DNA of 64,000 nucleotides from Sulfurimonas sp. HSL1-2 (GCF_039645565.1 NZ_CP147914.1:496001-560000), one strand, 5' to 3'; shown: positions 26,687-35,548, counted from the first letter of the stretch. Notes: generated from the sequence alone by a model not told the origin. Program-made: numbers and translations.

Positions 26687-27340
26687 ATGGTACCGTTACC
26701 CGATGCGAATACCCTCTACAGCGCTCTGGACGCGCTGAACCTGCTCGAAGGGAAACCGCCGATGTGGTGGCCGGATTACGGCACCTTCGCCGTTGTCGTC
26801 GGGGCGGTGCTGACGCAGAACAGCCAGTGGACGCGGGTGGAACAGTCGCTTGCCAACCTGGATACGGCGGGGGCGCTCAGCGCCGAAGCGATTGCAGACG
26901 CCGATCCCGGCGAGCTGATGGAGTTGATCCGCCCCAGCGGGCTTTTCAAGAACAAGGCGAGGGTGCTGCAGGCGCTTTCGGCGGCGCTGCTGGAAGCCTA
27001 CGGCGACTTTGAGACCTTCCGCAATGAGGTCAGCAGGGAGTGGCTGCTGGAGCAGAAGGGAATAGGCCCAGAGACGGCGGATTCCATTCTCTGTTACGCC
27101 TGCGGGCGCGACGCGATGGTCGTGGATGCCTACACGGCGAGGCTGCTGCGGGCCTTCGGGTTCGAGCATGAGAGTTACGACGACCTGCAGGCGTGGTGCG
27201 TTGAGGGGATAGCAGGGCGTTTCGAGGCGCAGGAACTGCCCTCGATCTACGCCCTTTTCCACGGGATGATCGTCGAGTACGTCAAGCGGTACAAGAAGGG
27301 GAGAGAGGTGGACGTGGAGGCGCTAGCGCCCCTGCTGTAA
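26687..27340 (+). CDS. magIII: 3-methyladenine DNA glycosylase, MagIII type (HhH-GPD)
   Basis: 217 residues from ATG 26687, chosen because GGAGAG is correctly placed before it; several other in-frame starts exist just upstream to 26657. The helix-hairpin-helix EQKGIGPETADSILCYACG and catalytic VVDAYTARLL (Asp) match Helicobacter pylori MagIII, as do FAVVVGAVLTQNSQW and IRPSGLFKNKA. It removes 3-alkyladenine from DNA. It lacks the C-terminal iron-sulfur Cys set of endonuclease III, as MagIII does. Its last 18 bases overlap the facing gene. Confidence 0.9.
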   Translation: MVPLPDANTLYSALDALNLLEGKPPMWWPDYGTFAVVVGAVLTQNSQWTRVEQSLANLDTAGALSAEAIADADPGELMELIRPSGLFKNKARVLQALSAALLEAYGDFETFRNEVSREWLLEQKGIGPETADSILCYACGRDAMVVDAYTARLLRAFGFEHESYDDLQAWCVEGIAGRFEAQELPSIYALFHGMIVEYVKRYKKGREVDVEALAPLL

Positions 27341-27613
27341 GCTACCCTGTGATTTTTCTATCTGCTGCTGATGGAGCTGATGCGGTGTAAGCCTGGCGGA
27401 GGGGGAGAAGAGCAGGGCGTAGGCGAGCATCAGCATCGGGATGCCGATGCCGATAATCCCGGCCAGCCACATCTGCCCTTTGTGCGGCGGTTTCGGCGGC
27501 CCCTTCTCCCCGGCGCGGATGAGCAGGTACATCACGGCGATCGCGATCAGCGTGGCGAAGAAGACGGTGACGAAGACGACCATAGCGGCCCTGGTAACGG
27601 GATCATCCAACAT
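27323..27613 (-). CDS. Small two-helix membrane protein
   Basis: 96 residues with two transmembrane helices: AAMVVFVTVFFATLIAIAVM (9-28) and LAGIIGIGIPMLMLAYALLF (50-69). Between them is GEKGPPKPPHKGQ and after them a Gln-rich tail. I do not know the family. It could have been taken as an artefact of the magIII end, but the hydrophobic pattern and a 250-base stretch not shared with magIII argue for a real gene. Confidence 0.6.
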   Translation of the reverse strand: MLDDPVTRAAMVVFVTVFFATLIAIAVMYLLIRAGEKGPPKPPHKGQMWLAGIIGIGIPMLMLAYALLFSPSARLTPHQLHQQQIEKSQGSLQQGR

Positions 27614-27715
27614 TCTATAACTTTAGCCCAATCGTGAAGCGTTTGTCAAAGGATGCGAAGCGAACCGGGGCCGGAAATGCGCTATGATAGTGCAAAATCT
27701 GCCAAGGTCGGATGC

Positions 27716-28285
27716 ATGGCGAACCATAAAAGCTACCTCGGACGCTACGAACGGGATGCGCAGGGGCGCTACATCATCGATGTGGCGGCAGAGCGGCCCG
27801 AAGCGCTCTATAACTATTTCGACAAGCATGCCGACTACCTGCGCCGGGACCTTGACCAGGAATTGACGGACTACCTGACGTCGTCCGCCAAAGAGCTGCC
27901 GGGGACACCGCTGGTCATCCGCTTTACCTTTTCGGAAGAGGAAGCGGAAGAGAAGTACACCCGCATCCGTAGCAGCATCGGCACGTTTTTCCAGTACATG
28001 GCCGAGCTGGAGCGGGAGACGACGGCGGAGATGCTGCGCAAGGCGGGGCTGCTTTTCGCCGTTGGTGTGGCCATCATGTTCCTGGCCGTCTGGGTACGGC
28101 AGTGGATCGGGGAGAGCCCCTCCGTCGTGGGGGAGGTCTTTGCCGAGGGACTCACCGTGGCCGCCTGGGTGTCGCTCTGGGAAGGGGTGGCCCTTGTGCT
28201 GCTGGAGTGGCGTCCCCACCGCAGACGGGTACGGCGCTACGAACGGCTGGAGGCGGCGGAGGTCCAGTTCCGCAGCAAGGCGTGA
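27716..28285 (+). CDS. Inner-membrane protein with cytoplasmic N-terminal domain
   Basis: 189 residues from ATG 27716, which follows AAGGTCGG; another start at 27677 would add 13 residues. The N-terminal 100 residues are soluble (YEIDVAAERPEAL-like pattern; LVIRFTFSEEEAEEKYTRIR), followed by helices at about 115-132 and 148-170 and a basic tail RPHRRRVRRYERL. I do not recognise the family with certainty. It lies 37 bases ahead of the symporter gene, on the same strand, and may share its transcript. Confidence 0.65.
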   Translation: MANHKSYLGRYERDAQGRYIIDVAAERPEALYNYFDKHADYLRRDLDQELTDYLTSSAKELPGTPLVIRFTFSEEEAEEKYTRIRSSIGTFFQYMAELERETTAEMLRKAGLLFAVGVAIMFLAVWVRQWIGESPSVVGEVFAEGLTVAAWVSLWEGVALVLLEWRPHRRRVRRYERLEAAEVQFRSKA

Positions 28286-28321
28286 GTGTGAGACGATTTC
28301 AAGGTGTAATCAGGAGGTTTG

Positions 28322-29656
28322 ATGGAGTGGTTTGAACAGGCGGTCGCAGCGGCGGCGGGTTTTATCTGGGGGGCGCCGGTCCTCATACTGCTGGTCGGTA
28401 CGGGGCTGTTCCTGACCGTCAGGCTGCGGGGGCTCCAGTTCCGGGCGCTGGGCCACGCCTTCAAACTGATCTGGCACCGCAACGATGAGTGCGAGGGGGA
28501 TATCTCCCACTTCGCCGCGCTGATGACGGCCCTGGCCGCGACGGTAGGCATCGGGAACATTGTCGGGGTCGCGACGGCGATCGCGCTGGGCGGTCCCGGG
28601 GCGGTCTTCTGGATGTGGGTCATCGGGCTTATCGGCATGGCGACCAAATACTCCGAAGCGGTCCTGGCGGTCAAGTACCGCGTCAAGGGGAGCAACGGCA
28701 TGAAGGGCGGGCCGATGTACTACATCTCCGAAGGTGCCGGGCTGCCGTGGCTGGGCGCGGCCTTCGCCGTGTTTACGGCGGTGGCGGCCTTCGGCATCGG
28801 GAACATGGTGCAGTCCAACGCCGTGGCATCGGCGCTGCAGGGGCAGTTCGCGCTTCCCGCCTGGGTGACCGGGATCGTCCTGACAATTCTTTCGGGGGTC
28901 GTCATCCTCGGCGGCATCAAGTCCATCGCCCGCTTTACGAGCGTCCTGGTCCCCTTTATGATTGCCGGCTACGTGCTGGGGGCGCTCGCCATCATCGTGC
29001 TGAACCTTGACAAGGTACCGGGGGCGTTCGGGCTCATCTTTACCCATGCCGTCACGCCGATTGCCGCGGGGGGCGGCTTCGTCGGGGCGACGGTGGCGGC
29101 CGCGATCCGCTACGGGGTCGCACGGGGCGTCTTCTCGAACGAATCGGGCCTCGGCTCCGCGCCCATCGCCGCGGCGGCGGCCAAGACGGATTCGCCGACG
29201 CGCCAGGCGCTGGTGAGCATGACGCAGACCTTCATCGACACCCTGGTCGTCTGTACGATGACGGCCCTGGTCATCCTCATGGCGCCGCAGTGGCACGAAG
29301 GGGTGGCGGCAGGGGAGCTGACGATGGTGAGCTTCACCCACTTCCTGGGCGTTGCCGGGACGGTGATCGTGACGGCGGCGACGGTGCTCTTCGCCTACTC
29401 GACGCTGATCGGGTGGGGCTACTACGGCGAAAAGGCGATCGAGTACCTCTTCGGCGAGGGGCATATCCGCTACTACCGCGTCGTCTTCGTCCTGATGATC
29501 TTTGTCGGGGCGGTGTTGAAGCTGGAGCTGGTCTGGAACATCTCCGACCTCTTCAACGGGCTGATGATCATCCCGAACCTGATCGGCCTTCTGCTGCTGC
29601 ATAAGGTGATCGTGGGCGAGACCGAGCGCTATTTCGGCGGAAGTAAAACGGAGTAG
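28322..29656 (+). CDS. Alanine/glycine:cation symporter (AgcS family)
   Basis: A 444-residue inner-membrane transporter, sodium-coupled in known members. Family blocks: ATVGIGNIVGVATAIALGGP (about 78-97), YSEAVLAVKYR, GMKGGPMYYISEG, and GVARGVFSNESGLGSAPIA. About ten helices. The ATG at 28322 is set by AGGAGG at 28312-28317; the TTG just before is too close to that site. It precedes the antiporter gene by seven bases, so the two are co-transcribed. Its likely substrates are alanine or glycine. Confidence 0.92.
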   Translation: MEWFEQAVAAAAGFIWGAPVLILLVGTGLFLTVRLRGLQFRALGHAFKLIWHRNDECEGDISHFAALMTALAATVGIGNIVGVATAIALGGPGAVFWMWVIGLIGMATKYSEAVLAVKYRVKGSNGMKGGPMYYISEGAGLPWLGAAFAVFTAVAAFGIGNMVQSNAVASALQGQFALPAWVTGIVLTILSGVVILGGIKSIARFTSVLVPFMIAGYVLGALAIIVLNLDKVPGAFGLIFTHAVTPIAAGGGFVGATVAAAIRYGVARGVFSNESGLGSAPIAAAAAKTDSPTRQALVSMTQTFIDTLVVCTMTALVILMAPQWHEGVAAGELTMVSFTHFLGVAGTVIVTAATVLFAYSTLIGWGYYGEKAIEYLFGEGHIRYYRVVFVLMIFVGAVLKLELVWNISDLFNGLMIIPNLIGLLLLHKVIVGETERYFGGSKTE

Positions 29657-29663
29657 GGTCAAA

Positions 29664-30875
29664 ATGCAGACGCTCTTCTGGATCGGATTGCTCTTCGCGG
29701 TCGGGTACGCCGCCGGACTGCTGAGCGAACGTTTCAGGCTGCCGAAGGTGACGGGCTACCTGCTGACCGGGCTGCTGCTCAGTCCTTCCGTCAGCGGGAT
29801 TCTTCCGCTCTCCTTCATGGAGGGGAGCCGCGAGATCGTCCATTTTGCACTGGCGGTGATCGCCTTTATGATCGGCGGTTCGCTGAAGCTCGACAAGATC
29901 CGGAAACTGGAAAAGAGCATCATCGCGATCATGCTGGGGGAGTCGGAACTGGCCTTCCTGACCGTCTGGGCCGGTATGGTCTTCGGTCTGACTTTCCTGC
30001 TGCCCGGGAAGGGGGAGGATGTCGTGATGATCACGGCGCTTTTCCTCGGGGCCATCAGTGCCGCGACGGCCCCGGCCGCCGTGTTGGCGGTGATCCACCA
30101 GTTCCGTGCCCGCGGACCGCTGACGCTGACCATCCTGGGGGTCGTGGCGACGGATGACGCGGTGGCGCTCATTAACTTTTCCATCGTGCTCGGCATCGCT
30201 TCGACCCTGATGGGGTTGACCGACGCACCGCTCTTCGTCTCATTGATCTCCCCCTTTGTCGGCATCGCCGTTTCGCTGGCCTGCGGTATCGCCGCGGGGT
30301 GGCTTCAGGGGCTGCACCTGCGCTATGTCGCCTCGGAGAGTGCCCTGGTGATTTCGTCGGCGGCGGTACTGCTGCTGCTTTACGGCAGCATGGACACCTT
30401 CGGCTTCGACGGCCTGCTGGCCGCCATGGCCTACGGGATGACGCTGGTCAACAGCAGCGCCCGGAGTGATGTACTCTTCCTGACCATCAGGCACCATTTC
30501 GAAGAGATGATCTTCGTGCTCTTTTTCCTCATTTCCGGGGCGACGATGGAGCTGGAGGTGATGGCGCAGGTGTGGCCGGTCGCGCTGCTCTATGTGGGGC
30601 TGCGCCTGATGGGAAAGGTTGCGGGGAGCCGGGTCGGTGCGCGCCTCTCGGGGGCGCCCGAAGCGGTGCGGATGCATATCGGCCCGGCGCTGATGCCTCA
30701 GGCGGGGGTGGCGCTGGGGCTCGCGCTGATCCTTTACCACCACCCCGAGTTCGGCGCCATCGGGACGACGGTGCTCAATACGGTGATTGCCGCCACGGTG
30801 GTGAATGAACTGGTCGGCCCGTTGCTGCTGAAGCAGATGCTGGTACGCGCAGGCGAAGTGGAGGAGAAAAGATGA
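29664..30875 (+). CDS. Cation:proton antiporter, CPA2 (KefB/NhaS-like)
   Basis: A 403-residue membrane protein with about twelve helices. It begins LLFAVGYAAGLLSERFRLP, has VTGYLLTGLLLSPSVSGILP (typical of CPA2) and the ion-site helix VVATDDAVALINFSIV with a paired Asp. It probably exchanges K+ or Na+ for protons. There is no TrkA-N regulatory domain; the CBS protein encoded four bases into its end may serve as the regulator. ATGA overlap with that gene supports co-translation. Confidence 0.88.
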   Translation: MQTLFWIGLLFAVGYAAGLLSERFRLPKVTGYLLTGLLLSPSVSGILPLSFMEGSREIVHFALAVIAFMIGGSLKLDKIRKLEKSIIAIMLGESELAFLTVWAGMVFGLTFLLPGKGEDVVMITALFLGAISAATAPAAVLAVIHQFRARGPLTLTILGVVATDDAVALINFSIVLGIASTLMGLTDAPLFVSLISPFVGIAVSLACGIAAGWLQGLHLRYVASESALVISSAAVLLLLYGSMDTFGFDGLLAAMAYGMTLVNSSARSDVLFLTIRHHFEEMIFVLFFLISGATMELEVMAQVWPVALLYVGLRLMGKVAGSRVGARLSGAPEAVRMHIGPALMPQAGVALGLALILYHHPEFGAIGTTVLNTVIAATVVNELVGPLLLKQMLVRAGEVEEKR

Positions 30876-31327
30876 AAACAGTGACAGTAGGAATGTTCCT
30901 GGAGCGCTCAAAGACGCCATACGGTGCCGTGACGGTGCATAAAGAGGCGACGCTGCGGGAAATCCTCGACACGATGCTGCGGCACGGGGAGGAGCGGGCG
31001 GTCTTCGTCGTCGACGATGACGGCGCCCTGTCTGGCGTGGTCTCCCTCGGTGCCCTGGCCCGCCACGTCATGCACGAGGGGATCGCCCCGCAGAACGGCT
31101 TTTCGCCCGCCACCGATATCCTCCACTACCTGACGGCGGAAAACGCCGCGGACATCATGGAGACGGAAGTGGTCTGCTGCAGCCCGGATGAACCGCTGGA
31201 AGATGTACGGCAGAAGATGCTGGGCCGGAAGGTCTACAAAGTCCTCCCGGTGGTGGATGCCTCCTACCGCATTGTCGGGGCGTTGAACCTGATCGCACTT
31301 CTGGAAGCCTCCCTGGCGGAGGAGTGA
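30872..31327 (+). CDS. CBS-domain pair protein, likely antiporter regulator
   Basis: 151 residues holding two CBS motifs: TLREILDTMLRHGEERAVFV ... ALSGVVSLGALAR (15-65), and ENAADIMETEVVCCSPDEPL ... VVDASYRIVGALNLIALLEA (90-147). CBS pairs bind adenine nucleotides and switch partner proteins. The start ATG overlaps the antiporter stop (ATGA), so control of that antiporter is a fair inference. It converges on the histidine kinase with only four bases between. Confidence 0.87.
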   Translation: MKTVTVGMFLERSKTPYGAVTVHKEATLREILDTMLRHGEERAVFVVDDDGALSGVVSLGALARHVMHEGIAPQNGFSPATDILHYLTAENAADIMETEVVCCSPDEPLEDVRQKMLGRKVYKVLPVVDASYRIVGALNLIALLEASLAEE

Positions 31328-31331
31328 AGCG

Positions 31332-32576
31332 TCAGGCGGCCGAAGGAGCGAAGCGGATGCAGAAGCGGTGCATTCCTTCGCGGTAGTCGTAGACGAGGGT
31401 GAAGCCGTGGGCCCTCATGACGGTGTCGGTGATGGAGAGGCCGAGCCCGAGTCCGCCGGCGGGGTTGGCACTGGAGAAGGGCTGCATAATGGTGTTCAGC
31501 GGCACTTCCAGCGGCGCACCCGCGTTGGCGATGCAGATCCCCTCGCGGTCGGCGGTGACGGTGACCGGGGGTGCGCTGCTGTATTTCAGCGCATTGTCGA
31601 GGAGGTTGCACAGGGCGCTGACGAAGAGGGGGGCGTCGGCGTCGATGCTGACACCCGGGTCGGCGGTGATACGCAGTGCCTGGCGCCGCTCCGCGGAGAG
31701 GTAGAGCTGGTTCACGGCCGTTTCCAGCAGGGTAGCGACGTTTTGCGGCATGCGGTCGAGCCCGATGCTCTGGAGCTTTTCGACCTGGGCGACGCCGTTG
31801 ATGAGGTCGTCCATCCGGCTGAAAAGACGGTTGAGGTAAGCGGTCTGTTCGTTTTCTTCCATCATTGCCAGGGAGAGTTTGCCCTTGGTCAGCGGGGTTT
31901 TCAGCTCATGCATGACGTTGCGCAGAAAGAGCTGGCGTGACGCGCGCAGCTGCCGGAGCTGCTCCAGGGCGTCGTTGAATTCGTTGGCGATTGCCGCGAT
32001 CTCGTCGCGGCGCGTGCTGGAGGTGTCGATATCGAGGTCACCGCGTCCGAAGCGGCGGATCTGGGTATGCAGATCGCGCAGCGGCAGCAGGCTGCGGCGC
32101 AGCAGGACATAGAGGGTGACGAGCCCCGCCAGCAGGAACACGAAGATCAGCTGCAGGCCGCCGAAGTTTTCGGCGGGCCGTTCATCTTTGACAAGAAAGG
32201 GGTCGCGACGGAGGGTGGAGAGGAAGTAGTAGCTCCCGCCTGCCTCGTAGAGCCGCAGCGGCAGTCGCTCCCGGTGTTCCCGTGCGTCGTGGTCGTCCGC
32301 GTTACGGGGCGGCTGCAGCTCCCTGGCGTTTTTGGGCAGGGCGTCGGGGGTGAGCAGCGCAAACTGCGCCTCTGCGAGCGCGGCGGTGCGTTCGGCACGG
32401 TCCGTACTGCGGAGGTGGTGCAGCAGACGTGCCAGTTCCATCCCCCGCAGGATCTCCCGGCGTGTTTCCATATGCGAAGCGGTGACGTGGAACAGGGCGA
32501 AGAGCAGCGCCAGCGTGACCAGTGCGAGCAGGAAGAAGAGGTTGAGCTTGAAAAAGATGGAACTGCGGCGGGGCAT
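31332..32576 (-). CDS. Sensor histidine kinase, CpxA/ArsS-like
   Basis: 414 residues. Helix one FFKLNLFFLLALVTLALLF (9-27), periplasmic sensor about 30-140, helix two LIFVFLLAGLVTLYVLL, a HAMP domain, then the H-box RNVMHELKTPLTKGKLSL, the N-box LCNLLDNALKYS and GGLGLGLSITD. It phosphorylates the regulator encoded just upstream. The ATG at 32576 follows GGAG at good spacing; a GTG at 32582 that overlaps the regulator stop is the alternative. Together with the CpxP-like protein, it appears to watch envelope stress or pH. Confidence 0.88.
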   Translation of the reverse strand: MPRRSSIFFKLNLFFLLALVTLALLFALFHVTASHMETRREILRGMELARLLHHLRSTDRAERTAALAEAQFALLTPDALPKNARELQPPRNADDHDAREHRERLPLRLYEAGGSYYFLSTLRRDPFLVKDERPAENFGGLQLIFVFLLAGLVTLYVLLRRSLLPLRDLHTQIRRFGRGDLDIDTSSTRRDEIAAIANEFNDALEQLRQLRASRQLFLRNVMHELKTPLTKGKLSLAMMEENEQTAYLNRLFSRMDDLINGVAQVEKLQSIGLDRMPQNVATLLETAVNQLYLSAERRQALRITADPGVSIDADAPLFVSALCNLLDNALKYSSAPPVTVTADREGICIANAGAPLEVPLNTIMQPFSSANPAGGLGLGLSITDTVMRAHGFTLVYDYREGMHRFCIRFAPSAA

Positions 32577-32578
32577 GG

Positions 32579-33244
32579 TCACTCCGTGAACTTGTAGCCG
32601 ACGCCGCGGACGGAGTGGATGAAGGCGGGGTGTTTCGGGTCCGCTTCGATCTTGCGGCGGATGCGGCCGATGAGCACGTCGATGCTGCGTTCCGTGCTCT
32701 CCCAGCCGATGGCGTCGACGTTGTTGGCGATGAAGTCGCGGGAGACGACTTCGCCTTTGTGTTTGATGAGGAGGGCAAGGAGTTCATACTCGGCGACGGT
32801 GAGCGAGAGGGGTTCGCCCTCCTTGTCGATGCGCATGCGCGCGGTATCGACCGAAAAACGGGAAGATTGACGGGTGACGGTGCCTGCGTAGCGCCGCAGG
32901 TGGCTCTGGATGCGGGCGACGAGTTCGCGCGGTTCGTAGGGTTTGGGCAGGTAATCGTCCGCCCCGTACTCGAGGGCGATGACTTTGTCGCTGAGGTCGT
33001 GCCGGGCGGAGGAGATGATGATGGGGATGTCGCTGCGTTCGCGAAGACGCCGGCACACCTCGAGCCCGTCGATCTGCGGCAGGGTCAGGTCGAGCAGCAC
33101 GGCATCGTAGGATTCGATGCCGAGCGATGCCAGGGCGCTTTCGGGGTGGGTGTAGGAGACGACCTCCATGCCGTACTGCCCGAGGTAGCGTTCGAGCAGT
33201 GCGGTGATCTCGGTATCATCTTCGATTAACAGGATTTTTGCCAT
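32579..33244 (-). CDS. OmpR-family response regulator, CpxR-like
   Basis: 221 residues. Receiver domain: acidic pair in LLIEDDTEITALLERYL, phospho-accepting Asp in DAVLLDLTLPQIDG, Ser/Thr in IIISSARHD, Lys in DDYLPKPYEPRELVARIQ. The winged-helix DNA-binding domain has LTVAEYELLALLIKHKGEVV and VLIGRIRRKIEADPKHP. It lies between the CpxP-like gene (3 bases) and the kinase (overlapping). The GTAAA-N5-GTAAA pair at 33724-33738 is a likely target. Known Cpx regulators bind this very sequence, so the resemblance is more than layout. Confidence 0.9.
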   Translation of the reverse strand: MAKILLIEDDTEITALLERYLGQYGMEVVSYTHPESALASLGIESYDAVLLDLTLPQIDGLEVCRRLRERSDIPIIISSARHDLSDKVIALEYGADDYLPKPYEPRELVARIQSHLRRYAGTVTRQSSRFSVDTARMRIDKEGEPLSLTVAEYELLALLIKHKGEVVSRDFIANNVDAIGWESTERSIDVLIGRIRRKIEADPKHPAFIHSVRGVGYKFTE

Positions 33245-33247
33245 TGC

Positions 33248-33589
33248 CTAGTCGTATTTTGGTCTCTTCATAGGCATTTTATCACGATCGCACCGTTTAT
33301 CCATACGCTGTTTCATACGGTCGCTGCGCGCGGCGATGTAGGCTTTCTTCTGGTCGTCGGTGAGGACGGCGAGGATGCGGTCGTTCGTTTTGTCGCGCAG
33401 GTCGTCCATCTGGTCTTTCAGTTTGAACCGTTCGTTGCGCGCCTCTATGCGGATGGTCTTGAGCTGCGCTTTCTGTGCCGATGTCAGGTCAAGGGAATTG
33501 AGAAGCATGCGGCTGTCGCCGTGCGGTCCTGCGAAAGCGGCAGTGCCGGCGGCTGCGAGCAGCGCTCCGATGAGAAGTGTCCGTTTCAT
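33248..33589 (-). CDS. Spy/CpxP-like periplasmic protein
   Basis: 113 residues with a signal peptide (MKRTLLIGALLAAAGTAAFA). Two LTxxQ-type motifs, LTSAQKAQL and LTDDQKKAY, in a long basic and acidic helix identify the CpxP/Spy group, which shields misfolded periplasmic proteins and dampens its own kinase. It is the first gene of the three-gene module with regulator and kinase. The upstream 364 bases carry candidate regulator boxes. Confidence 0.82.
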   Translation of the reverse strand: MKRTLLIGALLAAAGTAAFAGPHGDSRMLLNSLDLTSAQKAQLKTIRIEARNERFKLKDQMDDLRDKTNDRILAVLTDDQKKAYIAARSDRMKQRMDKRCDRDKMPMKRPKYD

Positions 33590-33613
33590 GGTCTATCCTT
33601 TGGAAGGGGATTA

Positions 33614-33655
33614 AGGGCACCTCTAAAGACCGTGCAGGATCTTTAGAGGTGCCCT
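33614..33655. repeat. 16-base inverted repeat, arm shared with 10857-10872
   Basis: AGGGCACCTCTAAAGA (33614-33629) and TCTTTAGAGGTGCCCT (33640-33655) are perfect inverted copies around ten bases. The right arm is identical to 10857-10872. This looks like two facing ends of a small mobile element with nearly nothing left between, or a strong hairpin in the promoter region of the CpxP-like gene. A further 7-bp hairpin follows at 33657-33676. Confidence 0.6.
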
Positions 33656-33673
33656 AAAAGAGGAAACATCCTC

Positions 33674-33738
33674 TTTACGTTTACCATGATAGGACGTCAA
33701 TGTAAGCGCTCGCACAACAGGGTGTAAACCGGTGTAAA
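33674..33738. promoter_or_regulatory. CpxR-box-like repeats upstream of the CpxP-like gene
   Basis: GTAAA (33724-33728), five bases, GTAAA (33734-33738) is an exact match to the GTAAA-N5-GTAAA box known for CpxR. A second, reversed pair TTTAC (33674-33678) and TTTAC (33680-33684) is closer to the gene. The gene-free stretch 33590-33953 holds these boxes, the inverted repeats and one terminator-like palindrome; I see nothing else in it. Confidence 0.5.
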
Positions 33739-33896
33739 CGGATGAAATATGATTGCTGTGCCGCAGGCGCGATACGAGCTTCGGCGCGCTGAAGCGCATG
33801 AAGTTAAATAGTGTCTGTCGTTGAGCGTTCGTTGAAAGCCATCCCGGAGGCAGAAAGCCGGGAGGGATGAGCGATTCGCGAAACGACGATTTTTGT

Positions 33897-33918
33897 GCTA
33901 CTTTTTTAAAAAAGTGGC
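33897..33918 (-). terminator. Palindrome after the radical SAM gene
   Basis: GCTACTTTTTT (33897-33907) faces AAAAAAGTGGC (33908-33918) with one G-T pair. It lies 36 bases past the stop of the minus-strand radical SAM gene and probably ends its transcript. Confidence 0.45.
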
Positions 33919-33953
33919 AAGGGTCTGTGGTTGGAGTTCGCGTAGTAGGTGGA

Positions 33954-35468
33954 TCAGACCCGCATCGATTGTCGTTTTGTCGATGCGCTTCCCTGTACGG
34001 CTTCCCCGCCGCTGCTCTCCTCTGAGGCGTAGGCGCGCAGAAAGGGTGGGAGGCGCTTGCCGTGGCTCTTGGCGAAATCCGCGGCCATCGCGCGGCCGAC
34101 GTCTTCTTTGTCGAATAGTTTTACGTCGACGAGGTAGTCGAAGAGCAGTCGGGCCATCCGCTCCTGGGCGATCTTCCATGTTGCCGCGGTTTCACCGTAG
34201 ACCCAGCTGCTGAAATCAGAGAACCCGTCAAAAACCTTCCCTTCGGGCCAGAGCAGGGCGACGCTGCGTGTAAAGTTGCCGCTGTTGTAGAGGATGTCCC
34301 AATAGCGGGCGAAACGCTTCATCTTCTGGATCGCTTCGAAGGAGACATGGGCCGTCTTGAGGACGTCGTAAGGAGGGGTGTCGGCGTAGACCATGCCGAA
34401 GGGGTCGTCGTGGCGGGCCATCGTCGTGCCGGAGAGCTTCTTGAGGATGCCGATCTGGATCTCCCCGCTGCTCCAGGAGACGAGGGTGTCGAGCCCGCGG
34501 GCGAAGCTCTCCAGCGTTTCGCCGGGGAGGCCGACGATAAGGTCGAGATGCAGGTGGGCGCGGGTATGTTCCTCGAGGAAGCGTAGGTTCTCCTCTATTT
34601 TTGCGAGCCGCAGGGGGCGGTGGATATTGTCGGCGATTTCGGGGTTGAGGGTCTGGATGCCGACTTCGAGCTGCAGGGCGGCCGGGGCAAACCGCGCGAT
34701 CCGGCCCCGCAGCGCTTCGGGGAAGTGGTCGGGGATCACTTCGAAGTGCAGGAAGTACGGCTCATCCTTGGCGAGGAAGAAGTCGAGGATCCTGTTCGCG
34801 TAGGCGAGCTTGAGGTTGAAGGTACGGTCGATGAACTTGAAGCTGCGCACCCCGCGCTGCCACAGCTTCTCGAACTCCGCAGTCATGACGTCGATGTCGA
34901 AGTAGCGCATCTTGTCGTCGATGGCCGAGAGGCAGAATTCGCAGAGGTAGGGGCAGCCCCGCGACGTCTCCAGGTAGACGTAGCGGTTTTGGATGTCGTT
35001 GCTGTCGTAGTCGTCATAGGGGAGGGCGATGGCGGCGAGGTCGACTGTCGGTGCCTTGATGAAACGGTCATTCCGTTCCATGCCAGCGAGCAGGTCGCGG
35101 CAGAGTTCGTAGAAGGCGATTTCCCCTTCGCCGCTGATGATGTAGTCAGCATGTGAGAAATCGACCCGGTGGGGGAGGTGCGACGCCTCCGGTCCGCCCA
35201 GGACGATGACGGTTTCCGGGGAGACCTTCTTGAGGATGCCGATGAGCTCCGCGACGTCGCCGGCGTTCCAGATGTAGGTGCTGATGCCGACGATCCAAGG
35301 CTGCTCGGCGAGGATGCGTTCGGCGATCTGCTGGATGTTCTCGTTGATGACGAATTCGCGGATGACGCTGCGCTCCCGCAGTTCGCGCAGATTGGCGTAG
35401 AGATAGCGCAGCGCCAGAGAAGCGTGGCTGTAACGTGCGTTGAAGGTGGCGAGAACGATGGTATGCAT
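33954..35468 (-). CDS. B12-binding domain radical SAM protein (DUF4080-type)
   Basis: 504 residues from ATG 35468 (MHTIVLATFNARYSH); an in-frame start 27 bases upstream lacks a ribosome site. The N-terminal 120 residues form a cobalamin-binding fold (VGISTYIWNAGDVAELIGIL, VLGGPEASHLP). The radical SAM cluster is in SRGCPYLCEFCLSA (CxxxCxxC). IVGLPGETLESFARGLD is the usual SAM-barrel GxPGE element. A DUF4080 C-terminal domain includes FARYWDILYNSGNF. The substrate is unknown; B12 radical SAM enzymes commonly methylate. A single gene. Confidence 0.88.
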   Translation of the reverse strand: MHTIVLATFNARYSHASLALRYLYANLRELRERSVIREFVINENIQQIAERILAEQPWIVGISTYIWNAGDVAELIGILKKVSPETVIVLGGPEASHLPHRVDFSHADYIISGEGEIAFYELCRDLLAGMERNDRFIKAPTVDLAAIALPYDDYDSNDIQNRYVYLETSRGCPYLCEFCLSAIDDKMRYFDIDVMTAEFEKLWQRGVRSFKFIDRTFNLKLAYANRILDFFLAKDEPYFLHFEVIPDHFPEALRGRIARFAPAALQLEVGIQTLNPEIADNIHRPLRLAKIEENLRFLEEHTRAHLHLDLIVGLPGETLESFARGLDTLVSWSSGEIQIGILKKLSGTTMARHDDPFGMVYADTPPYDVLKTAHVSFEAIQKMKRFARYWDILYNSGNFTRSVALLWPEGKVFDGFSDFSSWVYGETAATWKIAQERMARLLFDYLVDVKLFDKEDVGRAMAADFAKSHGKRLPPFLRAYASEESSGGEAVQGSASTKRQSMRV

Positions 35469-35548
35469 AACGGCATTGTAGCGTGTCTGCGGCAAGCTGA
35501 TTCTAAAAGGGGCGTGGCTATAATCAACGCAAAAAAAGGAGCGTACGC

